DNA of 64,000 nucleotides from JAPOXR01 sp965221935 (lineage in GTDB: Bacteria; Pseudomonadota; Alphaproteobacteria; Rhodobacterales; Rhodobacteraceae), in the NCBI GenBank assembly GCA_965221935.1, contig CBDCSZ010000053.1, positions 12,100 to 76,099 on the forward strand, in the 5' to 3' direction. Below, in pieces: positions 9,900-19,053 of this stretch. Numbering within the stretch: position 1 is the first letter of the stretch; each line of letters opens with the position of its first letter. Below the pieces are notes generated by a model. The model was not told the DNA's origin. It ran no database searches and saw only the letters and a list, made by a program, of their open reading frames with translations. A program made the position numbers and the translations under genes.

Positions 9900-10107
9900 C
9901 CGGGGAAGACTGCTGGATGGCCGCACAGCGGGGCAGCGTTGCGAACCGGCGACGCCGATACAGGTCTGGGAACCGGTCAAACTGACGCGTCGGACGCTCG
10001 CCAATGGGATGCCATCCAATTCAGGCTAAGGCGTACAAGTGCGGCCGGCCGGTCGCTCACCGACCGCGGGCATTGGCGAGTAAAGGCTATGGCTCGGTTT
10101 CGGGCGG

Positions 10108-10270
10108 TCAGGCGATGAAGGCGTCGAAGTGTTGTGCTGCGGGGGCGTGGGGCGTCATCTGGTCTGTCGGCAAAGTCCCGAGAGTTGCAGGAAAGGATCC
10201 CGTTGCTGTGCCTGACGATCGCCGCGGCAAGAACATGATGGTCGTCGTGACCGGGAAGGTCGCGTCAGGG
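10108..10270 (-). pseudogene. PIN-domain (VapC-like) toxin C-terminal remnant
   Basis: On the minus strand, one frame reads GHDDHHVLAAAIVRHSNGIL then SCNSRDF, matching the PIN-domain pattern DPDDHHVLAAA...IVT-N-RDF that carries acidic metal ligands. The frame then shifts, and the neighbouring frame ends TPHAPAAQHFDAFIA-stop, the usual VapC-type tail. The N-terminal half and any antitoxin are absent. It is therefore a decayed fragment that needs two frameshifts. Confidence 0.5.
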
Positions 10271-10372
10271 GATAAGCATTCCGTATCCGGTGACCAGCGG
10301 TTGGTTCGATACACTAGATTCCATTCCCTCGCGAGCCGTGAAACCGTGCTCCGCGCCGCCGTCATGCGGCCT

Positions 10373-11015
10373 ATGGAAACGGAGACAGGACCAACGGGCA
10401 GGAAACCGGCGCGGCGGGAAATCGAGCTTTCGGGCGAAGACTGCGAGCGCCTCGAACAGATCACGGGCAACCCCCTTAGCCTCCAGAGGCGCGTCTGGCG
10501 CGCCGACATCATCCTGGAGCCCGGCTCGGGCCGCGGCCTGGCCGGGACCATGCGGCGGACGGGCATGTCGATGCCGACGGTCTGGCACTGGCACTGAGGC
10601 TGGGGATGGCCGTCTCCGCCATGCGCGGCATACTGAGGGACAACGGCTTCCGGCCGCGCCGCCGGGGACATCGCGCCCGAATCCCCGGTCCGCGTCATTC
10701 CCGGCAACGTGTCCCCGCGCAGGCCCGCCGAGGTCCGCGAGTGGCTGAAAGGCCGTCCCGGCCGGACGTTCCACTTCACACCGGACCCCGGCCTCCTGGA
10801 CGAACGCCGTCGAGGGGTTCTACTCCAGGCTCCCACGGCAGAGGCTGAAGAACCCGGTCTTCGGCCCGCTCGACGAGCGCATCGTGGCGACAGTGGGCCA
10901 CATCGCCCGCCGCAGCGCCAGCGCCGCCCGCCCGTTTCGCTGGAGCAGGAAGCCGTTCATGACGATGCGGACAGGGTTGTCGGACGCGCGCCGGTCGAGG
11001 CTGCGTGCCGAGTGA
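10373..11015 (+). pseudogene. IS630-family transposase remnant
   Basis: The N-terminal part reads IELSGEDCERLEQITGNP and RADIILEPGSGRGLAGTMRR then TGMSMPTVWHW, the helix-turn-helix region of IS630-type transposases, and ends at a stop near 10597. The central DDE core is missing. The C-terminal part resumes in other frames: PAEVREWLKGRPGRTFHFTP (near 10720-10785), then NAVEGFYSRLPRQRLKNPVF and ARPFRWSRKPF, stopping at 11013-11015. A deletion plus at least two frameshifts make it non-functional. I did not find its terminal repeats. Confidence 0.75.
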
Positions 11016-11173
11016 CTTCGCGAATGATTTGGCTGCGCGATGTCGGTGGGTCTTATTTCATTGCAGTCGGGGTATCTCCAAAGCTGCAGGCTTCGGCGAT
11101 GACGTGGTCGGATGGACACTCAGGAGGCACACGGGCTAAACTGGGCAACCGGCGGCGGCCGGGCTTGGCGAAC

Positions 11174-12070
11174 ATGGAAAAAACGATGCGACTCGCGGGA
11201 AATGTGCTGACTTCCTTGCTATTGTTGGCGGTGTCGGTGCCCGGTATCGCAGGCGATTTGCGCATTGCGGCTTGGAACCTGGAGCATCTTGACGACACCG
11301 ACGAAGCGGGATGCGTTGGGCGAATCTCTGCAGACTATAGCGCGCTTGCGCGGCAGGTAATTGAGCTGAACGCCGATATCATCGCCTTCCAAGAGGTGGA
11401 GAATGCCGCAGCCGCACATCGTGTGTTCCCCGAAAACCAATGGCATGTCGAGATGTCCGGACGGCCATCGACGGGACCGAGCCGCACTTGCTGGGGCAAA
11501 CCAGATGCGCAGGTCGGGCATTTGGCGACCGGGTTTGCGATCCGGCGCGGGGTTGCCAACCGCCGGCACGTAGACCTGAGCGCGCTGGGCGCGGACGACA
11601 GTTTTCTGCGCTGGGGAACTGATATTGCGGTCACGGAGAAGGGCCGTTCGCTGCGGCTGCTTTCGGTACATCTCAAAAGCGGCTGCTGGGGCGCAAAACA
11701 GGACAGCGAGACCAAGTCAGAGAAGGTCTGCGCGACGCTGCGCGGCCAGATGGAACAGCTAAAGGCCTGGGCAGACGCCCGGCGGGCGGAGGGGACGGCG
11801 TTTGTCATTCTCGGGGACTTCAACCGGCGCTTGGTGCTCCCCGACGACTGGGCTTGGCGACTCCTGTCGCCATCGGAGGCGCCGCTGCGGCTGCTCACGG
11901 AAAGCGAGCTGACGCGCTGCGATCCGCGGTATACGGCGTTCATCGACCACCTGGTGGCGGGCGGCGGCGCGGAGGTGATGCCGGCGCCGGGCTCGTTTCG
12001 CGAAGCCGCCCGGCAAGGCAAGCATCCCGATCATTGCGCCGTATCGGCGGTGTTTCGGATCGGGAGCTAA
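11174..12070 (+). CDS. Exported endonuclease/exonuclease/phosphatase-family protein
   Basis: A 298-aa protein starting at the ATG 11174. A signal peptide is visible (MRLAGNVLTSLLLLAVSV, then PGIAG). The mature part begins LRIAAWNLEHLDD, the first EEP-fold motif with the metal-site Asn. IIAFQEVENAA (Glu metal ligand), LLSVHLKSGCW, FVILGDFNRR (Asp-x-Asn) and KHPDHCAVSAVF (catalytic Asp-His) follow. All EEP-family catalytic positions are therefore present. It is likely a periplasmic or secreted phosphodiesterase or DNase; the substrate cannot be read. It follows the IS630 remnant and stands alone. Confidence 0.85.
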   Translation: MEKTMRLAGNVLTSLLLLAVSVPGIAGDLRIAAWNLEHLDDTDEAGCVGRISADYSALARQVIELNADIIAFQEVENAAAAHRVFPENQWHVEMSGRPSTGPSRTCWGKPDAQVGHLATGFAIRRGVANRRHVDLSALGADDSFLRWGTDIAVTEKGRSLRLLSVHLKSGCWGAKQDSETKSEKVCATLRGQMEQLKAWADARRAEGTAFVILGDFNRRLVLPDDWAWRLLSPSEAPLRLLTESELTRCDPRYTAFIDHLVAGGGAEVMPAPGSFREAARQGKHPDHCAVSAVFRIGS

Positions 12071-12259
12071 GGCGTGGTCAGTTAGAACCGTACGCGCCGA
12101 ATTTCCGTTTGTCGCGGACCGCGTCGGTTTCCCGGTAGTTCCAAACGCAGCGGAGATGATTTTCCTTAACGGCAAGTGAGAGTGGGGTCGGACGAAAAAC
12201 CGCCACGCGCTTACGTCCTGACCAGCGAACCCTGCCACGGGCAAATCCGTTGGACCTGC

Positions 12260-12457
12260 TCATGGAGAACGTTTGCGCCAGTTGCAGGCCCAACGTGCAG
12301 TCGCGCCGCGGAGCTCATAGTTCGCAGGAAACATCGCGGCGACGGTCAGTAACCCCAGAGGCGGATGGGTCGCCTTGGTCCCCGAAAACTCCAGCGCGTG
12401 TTCAGCGCCCCAATAGGACGGCGGGTGTTCTGGGTAAATCAACAGAGCGGTTGGCAA
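12260..12457 (-). pseudogene. B12-binding radical-SAM protein, N-terminal fragment
   Basis: The first about 50 residues (MPTALLIYPEHPPSYWGAEH, then SGTKATHPPLGLLTVAAMFP) match the start of B12-binding-domain radical-SAM enzymes of the HpnP/HpnJ-like type, which usually continue into a cobalamin domain and a CxxxCxxC cluster motif. After ANYELR the sequence becomes unrelated and stops. No cluster motif is present downstream, so this is a 5' fragment left by a deletion or insertion. Confidence 0.6.
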
Positions 12458-13319
12458 GGCCGGGTTCTCCCACGATCCAACCCTTCACGCGGTGCGAGTA
12501 TAAAACCCCTGCAAGGCGTGTCAATTGCGACCAAAAAATTCGACGCTTCTGGCATGAATCGCCCTTCTTCCGGCCCCTGTCCGAGCTGAGCCACTGGCGA
12601 TACAAATGATTCCGCATCCGGTGGGAATTCCAACGGGCTTTGGCGATGCGGGACTCGTGGACCGGCCGGTCTGCGGGGCGCGGCGCCATCGTCCCGTCAC
12701 CGAGACATACACAGCGCTTCTCGAAGCCCTGTTTTGCCCGTCGTTGATGAGCTGAAAAAGAGAAGGGCTCGGTCCATTTTCAGGCGGCCGACCTTGTCGA
12801 CCAAGAAGAGCTCCGGTCAGGGCAGTGTTTTCGCTGGGGTTGACAGAGCCGGGCTCCTGTATGTTCTTGATGCTCCGTTGGATGGCAAAGCCGAACTGGC
12901 CGCGCGTCCATGGGTTTGGCAGATTGGCGGAATGCGTTGCGGTTGTGAGCCACCGGTTGTCGCACCAGATCGATCTGGATTTTCAGTATCTGCTTGCGGG
13001 CCGCGGCCGTGCTTCATTCACACTGCCCACGCTGCAATTGGACACATCTGCTGCTTGGCGAAACTTTCTCCTTTGCAATTCACTCGTCCCGTCAGGTTTT
13101 CGTGCTTTTCGCCGACTGCGCGGGCACGCCCTCCCGGCGCAGCCAAACTCCGCAGGGCTTCACAGAACGCATTTGGGAGTCTGCGGCCGCTGGTTTTGCT
13201 CCATCCGCCGCGGCCGCTCTCCGCTTGCCAGACCGAATTCGCCAGACGCCCATGGCGCCGCAAACACGCTTGCCGGACCAGACGCCGCGCCTTCAATCGA
13301 AGGGGCGCGGACCTGGCGG
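12458..13319. other. Non-coding or decayed stretch
   Basis: Several long frames overlap on both strands, but none gives recognisable protein sequence, a good start or consistent composition. I see no RNA gene or clear repeat. Confidence 0.5.
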
Positions 13320-14618
13320 TCAGAAATAATGCGAGATTTGCAGGAACAGGCTGGGACCTCGCGCCAGAAACCTGTTCTCAACCCCTGATTCGGGGCCGCC
13401 GAATTCAGTCCCGGACGGCCCGACCGGGACGTTCAGCGATCCCTGCAGCAGCGTCTCTTCGGAAATATCGGAGCGGACAGACAGCTGGAGAAACGCGCTC
13501 CTGTCCTCGACATTCACAAATGCGGTGGGTGTGACCTGCAGGAGCGGCGTGAGTTCGACCAGTGCGCTGAGTCCAAGATAATGGCGGCCGATATTGTAGA
13601 CTTCCCCTCTGGAAAGTCGCTTGCCCAGATTTGCGCCGGGCTGCAGCGATGCCAGGTCATATGAGCCGCCGCCCTGCCCAAATCCGTTAAAGTGGTATTC
13701 GGCGACGCCGCTGACGTTTTTGCCGCCGAACACAAATGAACGGCTAAGGCTGGTAACGGCCGATGTGACGAGTTGCTTGTCCTCTGTTCGGGTCAAGGAG
13801 AGATCGCCGCGCCAAAGCGCATCCCCGAAAACGCTGCGGTTGCCGCCGATAGCGAAGACGTGCTCGCCATAGTGGCGGGCAACAACGAGGTCATATTCGC
13901 CGGCGTCCGTGAAGCCGTGATATTTCGCCGCCAGCGAACCTTGGTCCAACTTCACTTTGCCGGTGGCTGGGTCGCGTCGCAACACGGCAACAAACTCGAT
14001 ATCGTCGCCGCTGTCCCGCAGATACTGCCCGTACAACATATCGTCGCCGGGCTTGTATTCCCTGTCAACAGAGGTGGGGTCGAACGGATTGAAAATGTCC
14101 ATGACCGTGTTGAACACAAGACCGTTGCCCCAAGTCACAGCCTGGCGGCCGAGGCGGATCGTTCCCCTCTCTCCGGTGTATCCCGCAGATAGCCTGTCCA
14201 GCCGGATGACTGCGGCTGCGCTGCCTTGACCTGGCGTGACATAGGTTAGATTCAACAGCCGACGGTCATCGCTCGGCAGCCGGCCGAGTTGCGCCTGCAG
14301 GCCGGCATCGGGCTCCCGCGACAGCCTGACGGCATCGCCGGCGAGCGCCGCAATCTGCATCTGAGCCGCGAATTCCCATTCATCTGGCTGCCAGCTGAGG
14401 TTCAGACGGGTACCGAATGCGAAATCTTCGGCGCTGTTTCCCGCGACGCCGTGAAACAGGCTGTCTTCAGGAAACCTGGCATGCGCCAGGCTGAAATTCA
14501 AGTGACCGCTGAACTGGAAGTCTTCGGCGGGCGCGGCGTCCGCGCCGATACCCAGAACGGCCGCAATCGTCAGGATCCGGAACGGTCCCGACACCGCATC
14601 AGGCCGCCTGCTGCGCAT
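13320..14618 (-). CDS. Outer-membrane beta-barrel-type protein of the LolA/FtsX operon
   Basis: About 432 aa from the ATG at 14618, which overlaps the end of the ATPase gene by 20 bases. The start gives a signal peptide (GPFRILTIAAVLGIGADAAP then AEDF). The mature protein has alternating amphipathic strands such as GTIRLGRQAVTWGNGLVFN and ends LFLQISHYF, with the terminal Phe typical of outer-membrane barrels. It is the last gene of a five-gene operon with a LolA-like protein and an FtsX-type ABC transporter. A barrel partner that receives lipid or lipoprotein cargo is a reasonable inference. I do not know a named family. Confidence 0.75.
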   Translation of the reverse strand: MRSRRPDAVSGPFRILTIAAVLGIGADAAPAEDFQFSGHLNFSLAHARFPEDSLFHGVAGNSAEDFAFGTRLNLSWQPDEWEFAAQMQIAALAGDAVRLSREPDAGLQAQLGRLPSDDRRLLNLTYVTPGQGSAAAVIRLDRLSAGYTGERGTIRLGRQAVTWGNGLVFNTVMDIFNPFDPTSVDREYKPGDDMLYGQYLRDSGDDIEFVAVLRRDPATGKVKLDQGSLAAKYHGFTDAGEYDLVVARHYGEHVFAIGGNRSVFGDALWRGDLSLTRTEDKQLVTSAVTSLSRSFVFGGKNVSGVAEYHFNGFGQGGGSYDLASLQPGANLGKRLSRGEVYNIGRHYLGLSALVELTPLLQVTPTAFVNVEDRSAFLQLSVRSDISEETLLQGSLNVPVGPSGTEFGGPESGVENRFLARGPSLFLQISHYF

Positions 14619-15291
14619 CCTCAATGATCCGGCCATCGCGCATCCGGACCAGGCGCCTGGCGAATCCCATGACCATTTCATCGTGGGTCGCAATGACCAG
14701 CGTCGTGCCGCGGGTCTCGTTGAGCTTGACGAACAGCTCCATGAGCTGCTTCGCGGAAGCGGAGTCGAGATTCGCGGTGGGTTCGTCGGCAAGGACGATC
14801 GCAGGTTCGGAGGCGATTGCCCTTGCCACGGCGACCCGCTGCTGCTGCCCGCCGGACATCCTTGCCGGCCGGCGGCCCCCGAGTTCGTCCAATCCGACCT
14901 CCTTTAGGACTTCACTGGACCGCTTCCTCCGCTCCCCGGCCGGGATGCCCTGCAGCTGCATAACGAACTCGACATTTTCCCGGGCCGTGAGAACTGGAAT
15001 CAGGTTGTAGGCCTGGAAAACGAAACCGATCTGCCGCAGCCGCATCCGGGCAAGCGGCCCCCTGGACAGGCTGTCGATCCGCTGCCCGGCCACGGTGACT
15101 TGGCCGCTGTCCGGCCGATCAAGCCCGCCCATGATATTGAGCAGGGTGGTCTTGCCGCCGCCGGATGGCGACCTCAGGCAGAGGAATCCTCCGCTCTCAA
15201 TTTCGAGGCTCACTCCATCCACGCCCACGACGCCTTTGTCGCCCTGTCGGTAAACCTTGTGCACATCTTGACATTGAACTGCATACGTCAT
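14599..15291 (-). CDS. ABC transporter ATPase, LolD/MacB type
   Basis: A 230-aa ATPase. Walker A reads SPSGGGKTTLLNIMGG (Ser in place of the usual first Gly, as in some members of this branch). The Q-loop is QIGFVFQAYNLIPVLTA, the signature RMSGGQQQRVAVARAIA, Walker B IVLADEPTANLD and the H-loop LVIATHDEMV. It energises the two FtsX-type permeases encoded just upstream; its ATG overlaps the stop of the second permease (TGATG). Complete and probably functional. Confidence 0.92.
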   Translation of the reverse strand: MTYAVQCQDVHKVYRQGDKGVVGVDGVSLEIESGGFLCLRSPSGGGKTTLLNIMGGLDRPDSGQVTVAGQRIDSLSRGPLARMRLRQIGFVFQAYNLIPVLTARENVEFVMQLQGIPAGERRKRSSEVLKEVGLDELGGRRPARMSGGQQQRVAVARAIASEPAIVLADEPTANLDSASAKQLMELFVKLNETRGTTLVIATHDEMVMGFARRLVRMRDGRIIEDAQQAA

Positions 15292-16523
15292 CAGGTTCTC
15301 GCAATTGCCTCAACTGGTCGACAGCGCGCCGCCCGGATGGCCGGTCCGAGGCTTGCGAGGAAACCAAGCGCCAGCACGACAACCGCCGACAGCACGACAT
15401 CGCCGAATTGCAGTGAGGGAACGAGCACGCTCGCGGCCCCCATCATCTCAAGGCCTTCGCCGACCACGGAGAAGTCAATTCCGTCGCGCAGCGCATGGGT
15501 TGTGATCAATGCGAGCACGATGCCGGCGGAGAGACCCATCGTCAGCAGCATGAGAGATTCGGCAATGATCTGGCCGAGCACGATGGCCGGCTTCATTCCC
15601 AGCGCCATCATAAGGCCAATCTCCCGAAACCGCTCGAAGACAGCCATGACGAGAGTGTTGACGAGGCCGAACGACAGTGCCAGGAACACCACTCCTATCC
15701 AGACCACCACAAAGCCGTCCATCGTGCGCGTCATAGTGCCCAAATAGCTGTTGATCTCGTCCCAGGCACGGACTTCCGAGCCGCTGCCCGCCGCCGCCTC
15801 TATCCGCTGGCGCAGCGGCTCGACTTGTCGATAATGTTCTCCAAGCACCGCGATTTCTGATACCTGGCTGCCGATTCCGAGCGCGTCCTGCAGCGTCCTG
15901 CGCCCTGCGAACGCAAACCCCTCCTCGGTCGCGGCGAGCTCGGCCTCGAATGCTCCGACAATCCGGAATCCCCGATCAGCAATATCGTTGCCCGGGCTCT
16001 GGGTCATGACAACGACCCGCCTGCCGACTTCTGTCTCCAGCTCTTCCAAGAGGCGGCGTCCTAGGATCAGCCCGGCATCGCTCTCATCTTCGAGATACCT
16101 CCCGTCCACGACAGCATCGGCAATGAACGAGACCGGGGCCTCTGCGAACGGATCAATGCCCACGAGGGTCACTCCCCTTGTGCTTCTCTCGCTGGAGATG
16201 ACAGCCGGCACGCGGACGCGGCCGCTCCATGCGACGACGCCGGATCCGGCCAGCGCTGCTGCGAGGTCGCCGCCGGGAGTCTGAATCAGGTTCTCCACTG
16301 TCGGATCGTCCCGATATTCCGGATGGTGAATCTGCACATGGCCGGGAAGCGTGCGAATTCCGTCCTGGACCATGCCGTCGATCATGCCCCGCATCGCGGC
16401 GATCATAATGATCATCGCCCAGACCCCGACCAGAATGGCCACGAACATGATCAGTGTGCGCCGATAGTTGCGCCAAAGGTTTCGCCAGGCGATCCGCAGC
16501 ACGATGTCAGCGGTGTTCATCAT
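15291..16523 (-). CDS. FtsX-type ABC permease (LolC/MacB-like), second of the pair
   Basis: About 410 aa. The start is at 16523 or 16520 (MMNTADIVLRIAWRNLWRNY), overlapping the stop of the first permease in ATGATGA. One N-terminal membrane helix (LIMFVAILVGVWAMIIMIAA) is followed by a large periplasmic domain with GVTLVGIDPFAEAPV, then three C-terminal helices including FVVVWIGVVFLALSFGLVNT and VVVLALGFLASLGPAIRAAR. This is the standard LolC/E topology. Family knowledge: such permeases move lipoproteins or lipids out of the inner membrane, with mechanical coupling to the ATPase. Confidence 0.9.
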   Translation of the reverse strand: MMNTADIVLRIAWRNLWRNYRRTLIMFVAILVGVWAMIIMIAAMRGMIDGMVQDGIRTLPGHVQIHHPEYRDDPTVENLIQTPGGDLAAALAGSGVVAWSGRVRVPAVISSERSTRGVTLVGIDPFAEAPVSFIADAVVDGRYLEDESDAGLILGRRLLEELETEVGRRVVVMTQSPGNDIADRGFRIVGAFEAELAATEEGFAFAGRRTLQDALGIGSQVSEIAVLGEHYRQVEPLRQRIEAAAGSGSEVRAWDEINSYLGTMTRTMDGFVVVWIGVVFLALSFGLVNTLVMAVFERFREIGLMMALGMKPAIVLGQIIAESLMLLTMGLSAGIVLALITTHALRDGIDFSVVGEGLEMMGAASVLVPSLQFGDVVLSAVVVLALGFLASLGPAIRAARCRPVEAIART

Positions 16524-17749
16524 GCCGCCCTCATGGCTTGGACCGGGTGCAGCCACTGCATGCGGGCCGCCGGATAGAACGCCGCCAAGAGACTGCCGGC
16601 AAACACAACGAGCGGTCCGGCAAAGAGCGAGATCAGGCTGAGACGGGGGTAAACCCTGCTCGGCAGGTTAAAGCGCCCTGCCATCTCGTCCATGCCTGGA
16701 AACGTAAAACCGTGCGCCGAAAACCAGCCCGTCAGCAACGCGCCGGCGGCGACGCCGATGGTCAGCCCGAGCAGTCCGAGAAAGGCCGTCTCGGCAATCA
16801 CGAGCCGGCCCAGACGTCCGGGAGTGGCTCCGAGAGACATGACGATTCCAAACTCCCTGGTCCGTTCCAGAACCGACATCAGCTGCGTGTTCAGGACGCT
16901 GAACGACACGATGATCACGAGGACACCGAACATGAACCATCCGCTTGCCATATCGGCCTGAATGGACTGCCGCAGCCCCGGCAGGAGGGCATCCCAGTCG
17001 TGAATCACCAGGTCTTGCCCGTTCGGGATCAGCGCGCCGGCCGTTGCTGCGGCCGACTCGACGCTGGACAGTTCCGGAACCCTGATGGCGACCGCATGTC
17101 CCGCATCCTGCATGGCGAACACGCTCTGGAAACTCACAAGCGGCATTTCCACAAGCGTGCGGTCCAGGTCATCCGAGCCACTCTCGAAGATGCCGACGAT
17201 CTTCATGACGGCGGCCGCGAACGAGCCGTCGCGGCCGCTGCCGATGATCGTGAGATCGTCGCCGAGACCGGCCTTCAGATTCCGGACCAGAGTGCTGCCG
17301 ATCACGAGTTCCGGCGCGTCAGGATCGCTCAGATAGCGGCCTTCGGCAATGAGGCCGGGAAGCGACGAGACGAGGGGCTCGAATGCAGGATCAACGCCGA
17401 CAATCCGCGCTCCGTATGTGCGGTCCTCGCTGGCGGTGAGGGCGAAGGTCTCGGCTCTCGCGGCAACCGTCTCAATGCCAAGACCGGACCTGAGCGCCTC
17501 GGCGACACCGCGGACCTGCGGCACAACCTGCCTTATCTTCTGTTCGTCCTTGTAGTCCGCATGCTGCACCTGAAGATGGCCGGTGAATGTGCCGAGCATG
17601 TTGTCGATCAACAGGTCGTAGAAGCTGAGTTGAACCGAAATGAGAAAAACCAGAAGCGTGTTGGAGAATACCATCGCCCCGACAGTCAGCCAGGTGCGCC
17701 GGGGCTGCCTCCACAAATTGCGCCAGGCGAGCCGCAGAAAGATGCTCAT
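16520..17749 (-). CDS. FtsX-type ABC permease (LolC/MacB-like), first of the pair
   Basis: A 409-aa protein with the same layout as its neighbour: MSIFLRLAWRNLWRQPRRTW, then an N-terminal helix (VGAMVFSNTLLVFLISVQ), a periplasmic domain with ARIVGVDPAFEPL, and three C-terminal helices (MFGVLVIIVSFSVLNTQLM; GLLGLTIGVAAGALLTGWF; LISLFAGPLVVFAGSLLAAF). The two permeases are about the same size and share the RLAWRNLWR start, pointing to an ancient duplication. The start overlaps the end of the upstream LolA-like gene by four bases. Confidence 0.9.
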   Translation of the reverse strand: MSIFLRLAWRNLWRQPRRTWLTVGAMVFSNTLLVFLISVQLSFYDLLIDNMLGTFTGHLQVQHADYKDEQKIRQVVPQVRGVAEALRSGLGIETVAARAETFALTASEDRTYGARIVGVDPAFEPLVSSLPGLIAEGRYLSDPDAPELVIGSTLVRNLKAGLGDDLTIIGSGRDGSFAAAVMKIVGIFESGSDDLDRTLVEMPLVSFQSVFAMQDAGHAVAIRVPELSSVESAAATAGALIPNGQDLVIHDWDALLPGLRQSIQADMASGWFMFGVLVIIVSFSVLNTQLMSVLERTREFGIVMSLGATPGRLGRLVIAETAFLGLLGLTIGVAAGALLTGWFSAHGFTFPGMDEMAGRFNLPSRVYPRLSLISLFAGPLVVFAGSLLAAFYPAARMQWLHPVQAMRAA

Positions 17750-18507
17750 TCGCGAGGGTTTTTCAGATTTGCACGGGTGAACAGCGCGTTGCTGAGACTG
17801 ACATCAAATTCCATCTCATGGATCTGGATCTCGGTCCACTCACCGTCGGCTTCGGCTTTGGTCATGCGCTGCCGGACAGGGACTGTCCGGCCGCCGTGCC
17901 GTCCAATCTGAAGCGTCGCCAGCGACTTTACGAGGATTCCTGCCTGATCGTAGAAGTCCTGTCTGAGAATGATGTTGTCGTCCCGGATCGCCACCACCTC
18001 CTTGCCCCAGACCACCGCCGCATCCTCATGAGGTATCGATTCGATGACGTAGACAGTTCGGCCATCGTGCCGGGATGTCTCCAATAGCCGGTGATCGTAG
18101 CTGTCCACGATGTCGTCGGTTCGGCTGATGTCCCGGTTCGAGAAATCCGATCCCAGCCAGTTCTGGTTCATCATCGAGGCGGGAATCTTGATCACCCGAT
18201 TCACCTTTGGTGAATATGTCCACATGCTGTCGCCGAGGACCAGCGTGCCGTTGCCGGCATCTCTCTTCGGCTTGGTGACCCTCACCAGCGAATCGTCTGT
18301 CCCCCGGGTCCAGCTGCGCAGCGACATGCTGCGCTCCCAGTCCGGGCGGTGGATGGTCATGGTGACCGCGCCGCGCGAGGAGTCTCCGCGCCAGTGATCG
18401 ACCGCGGCTTTGACGATGTTGCGGGCATCGTTTCCGGCAGCCGCCGTCGCGGCCCCGAGAGCGGCGAAGAGTCCACAAATTAGGAAAAATGATCGCAGGT
18501 GTTTCAA
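17746..18507 (-). CDS. LolA-like outer membrane lipoprotein-sorting protein
   Basis: A 253-aa exported protein. The start is a TTG at 18507 with GGGAGG about six bases upstream. The signal peptide is HLRSFFLICGLFAALGAAT then AAAG. The mature part reads MTIHRPDWERSMSLRSWTRG, TYSPKVNRVIKIPASMMNQN and WLGSDFSNRDI, all typical of the LolA-like family (PF17131) that carries lipids or lipoproteins across the periplasm. First gene of the operon that continues with two FtsX permeases, an ATPase and a barrel protein; the joint order suggests inner-to-outer-membrane transfer of one cargo. Confidence 0.88.
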   Translation of the reverse strand: MKHLRSFFLICGLFAALGAATAAAGNDARNIVKAAVDHWRGDSSRGAVTMTIHRPDWERSMSLRSWTRGTDDSLVRVTKPKRDAGNGTLVLGDSMWTYSPKVNRVIKIPASMMNQNWLGSDFSNRDISRTDDIVDSYDHRLLETSRHDGRTVYVIESIPHEDAAVVWGKEVVAIRDDNIILRQDFYDQAGILVKSLATLQIGRHGGRTVPVRQRMTKAEADGEWTEIQIHEMEFDVSLSNALFTRANLKNPRE

Positions 18508-19053
18508 GGCGGCCTCCCATGCCTGCTTTCGTGTCCGGCCTGGTCACCGACGGGCAGTCTGCCGCGCAAAGAAAATCAGGCTGCACGCGTGGCGCCGGCA
18601 CAGGTAGTATAGGGCACCGCCGGTATTACCTCAATATTTTGTATCTTCCCAAAGATATTCCAATTGTGCGTCCTTGGCCCGCGCCCTTTTGCCAGTTGCC
18701 GCATCTGCAGGTGTTGCCTCAGAGAGCAGCGGGGCAATCCTTGCGATCCTTGGTCCCGCTGGTGGCGGGCGGCGCGCCAAGCATGGGAGTCCGCCAAGAA
18801 TGGCTTCAACGGGCTTCGCAGCTTTCTCGGCAATTTCATGTTCCAGAGCTGGGAGGCGCTGATTGCTTCCTTGACATTGGACGGGGAGGGCCGACCCGGC
18901 GGGATGCGGCGAGCATATCACGCGGCATGTGTAACGCTCTGGAGCGGCCGTGACGGCACAACAAGTGCGGCAGCCACGCGACAGGTCCATTCCTCAGCAC
19001 TTTGACCTGGCCGCTGATGGAGGTGTGTCTGGTTTGAGGTTTTCGGGTTGTTC
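18508..19053. other. Gap with no recognised gene
   Basis: The stretch lies between the start of the LolA-type operon and the end of the HNH gene, so it should hold the operon promoter. Frames on both strands give no family match. Confidence 0.45.

Noticed and set aside
12734..13534. A 266-aa + strand frame in the gap before the barrel gene
   Set aside because: No ribosome site, no family similarity and partial overlap with the end of a supported gene.
16454..17911. A 485-aa + strand frame across the FtsX genes
   Set aside because: Antisense to two well-supported permeases; composition (Arg/His/Gln) is that of a reversed hydrophobic gene.
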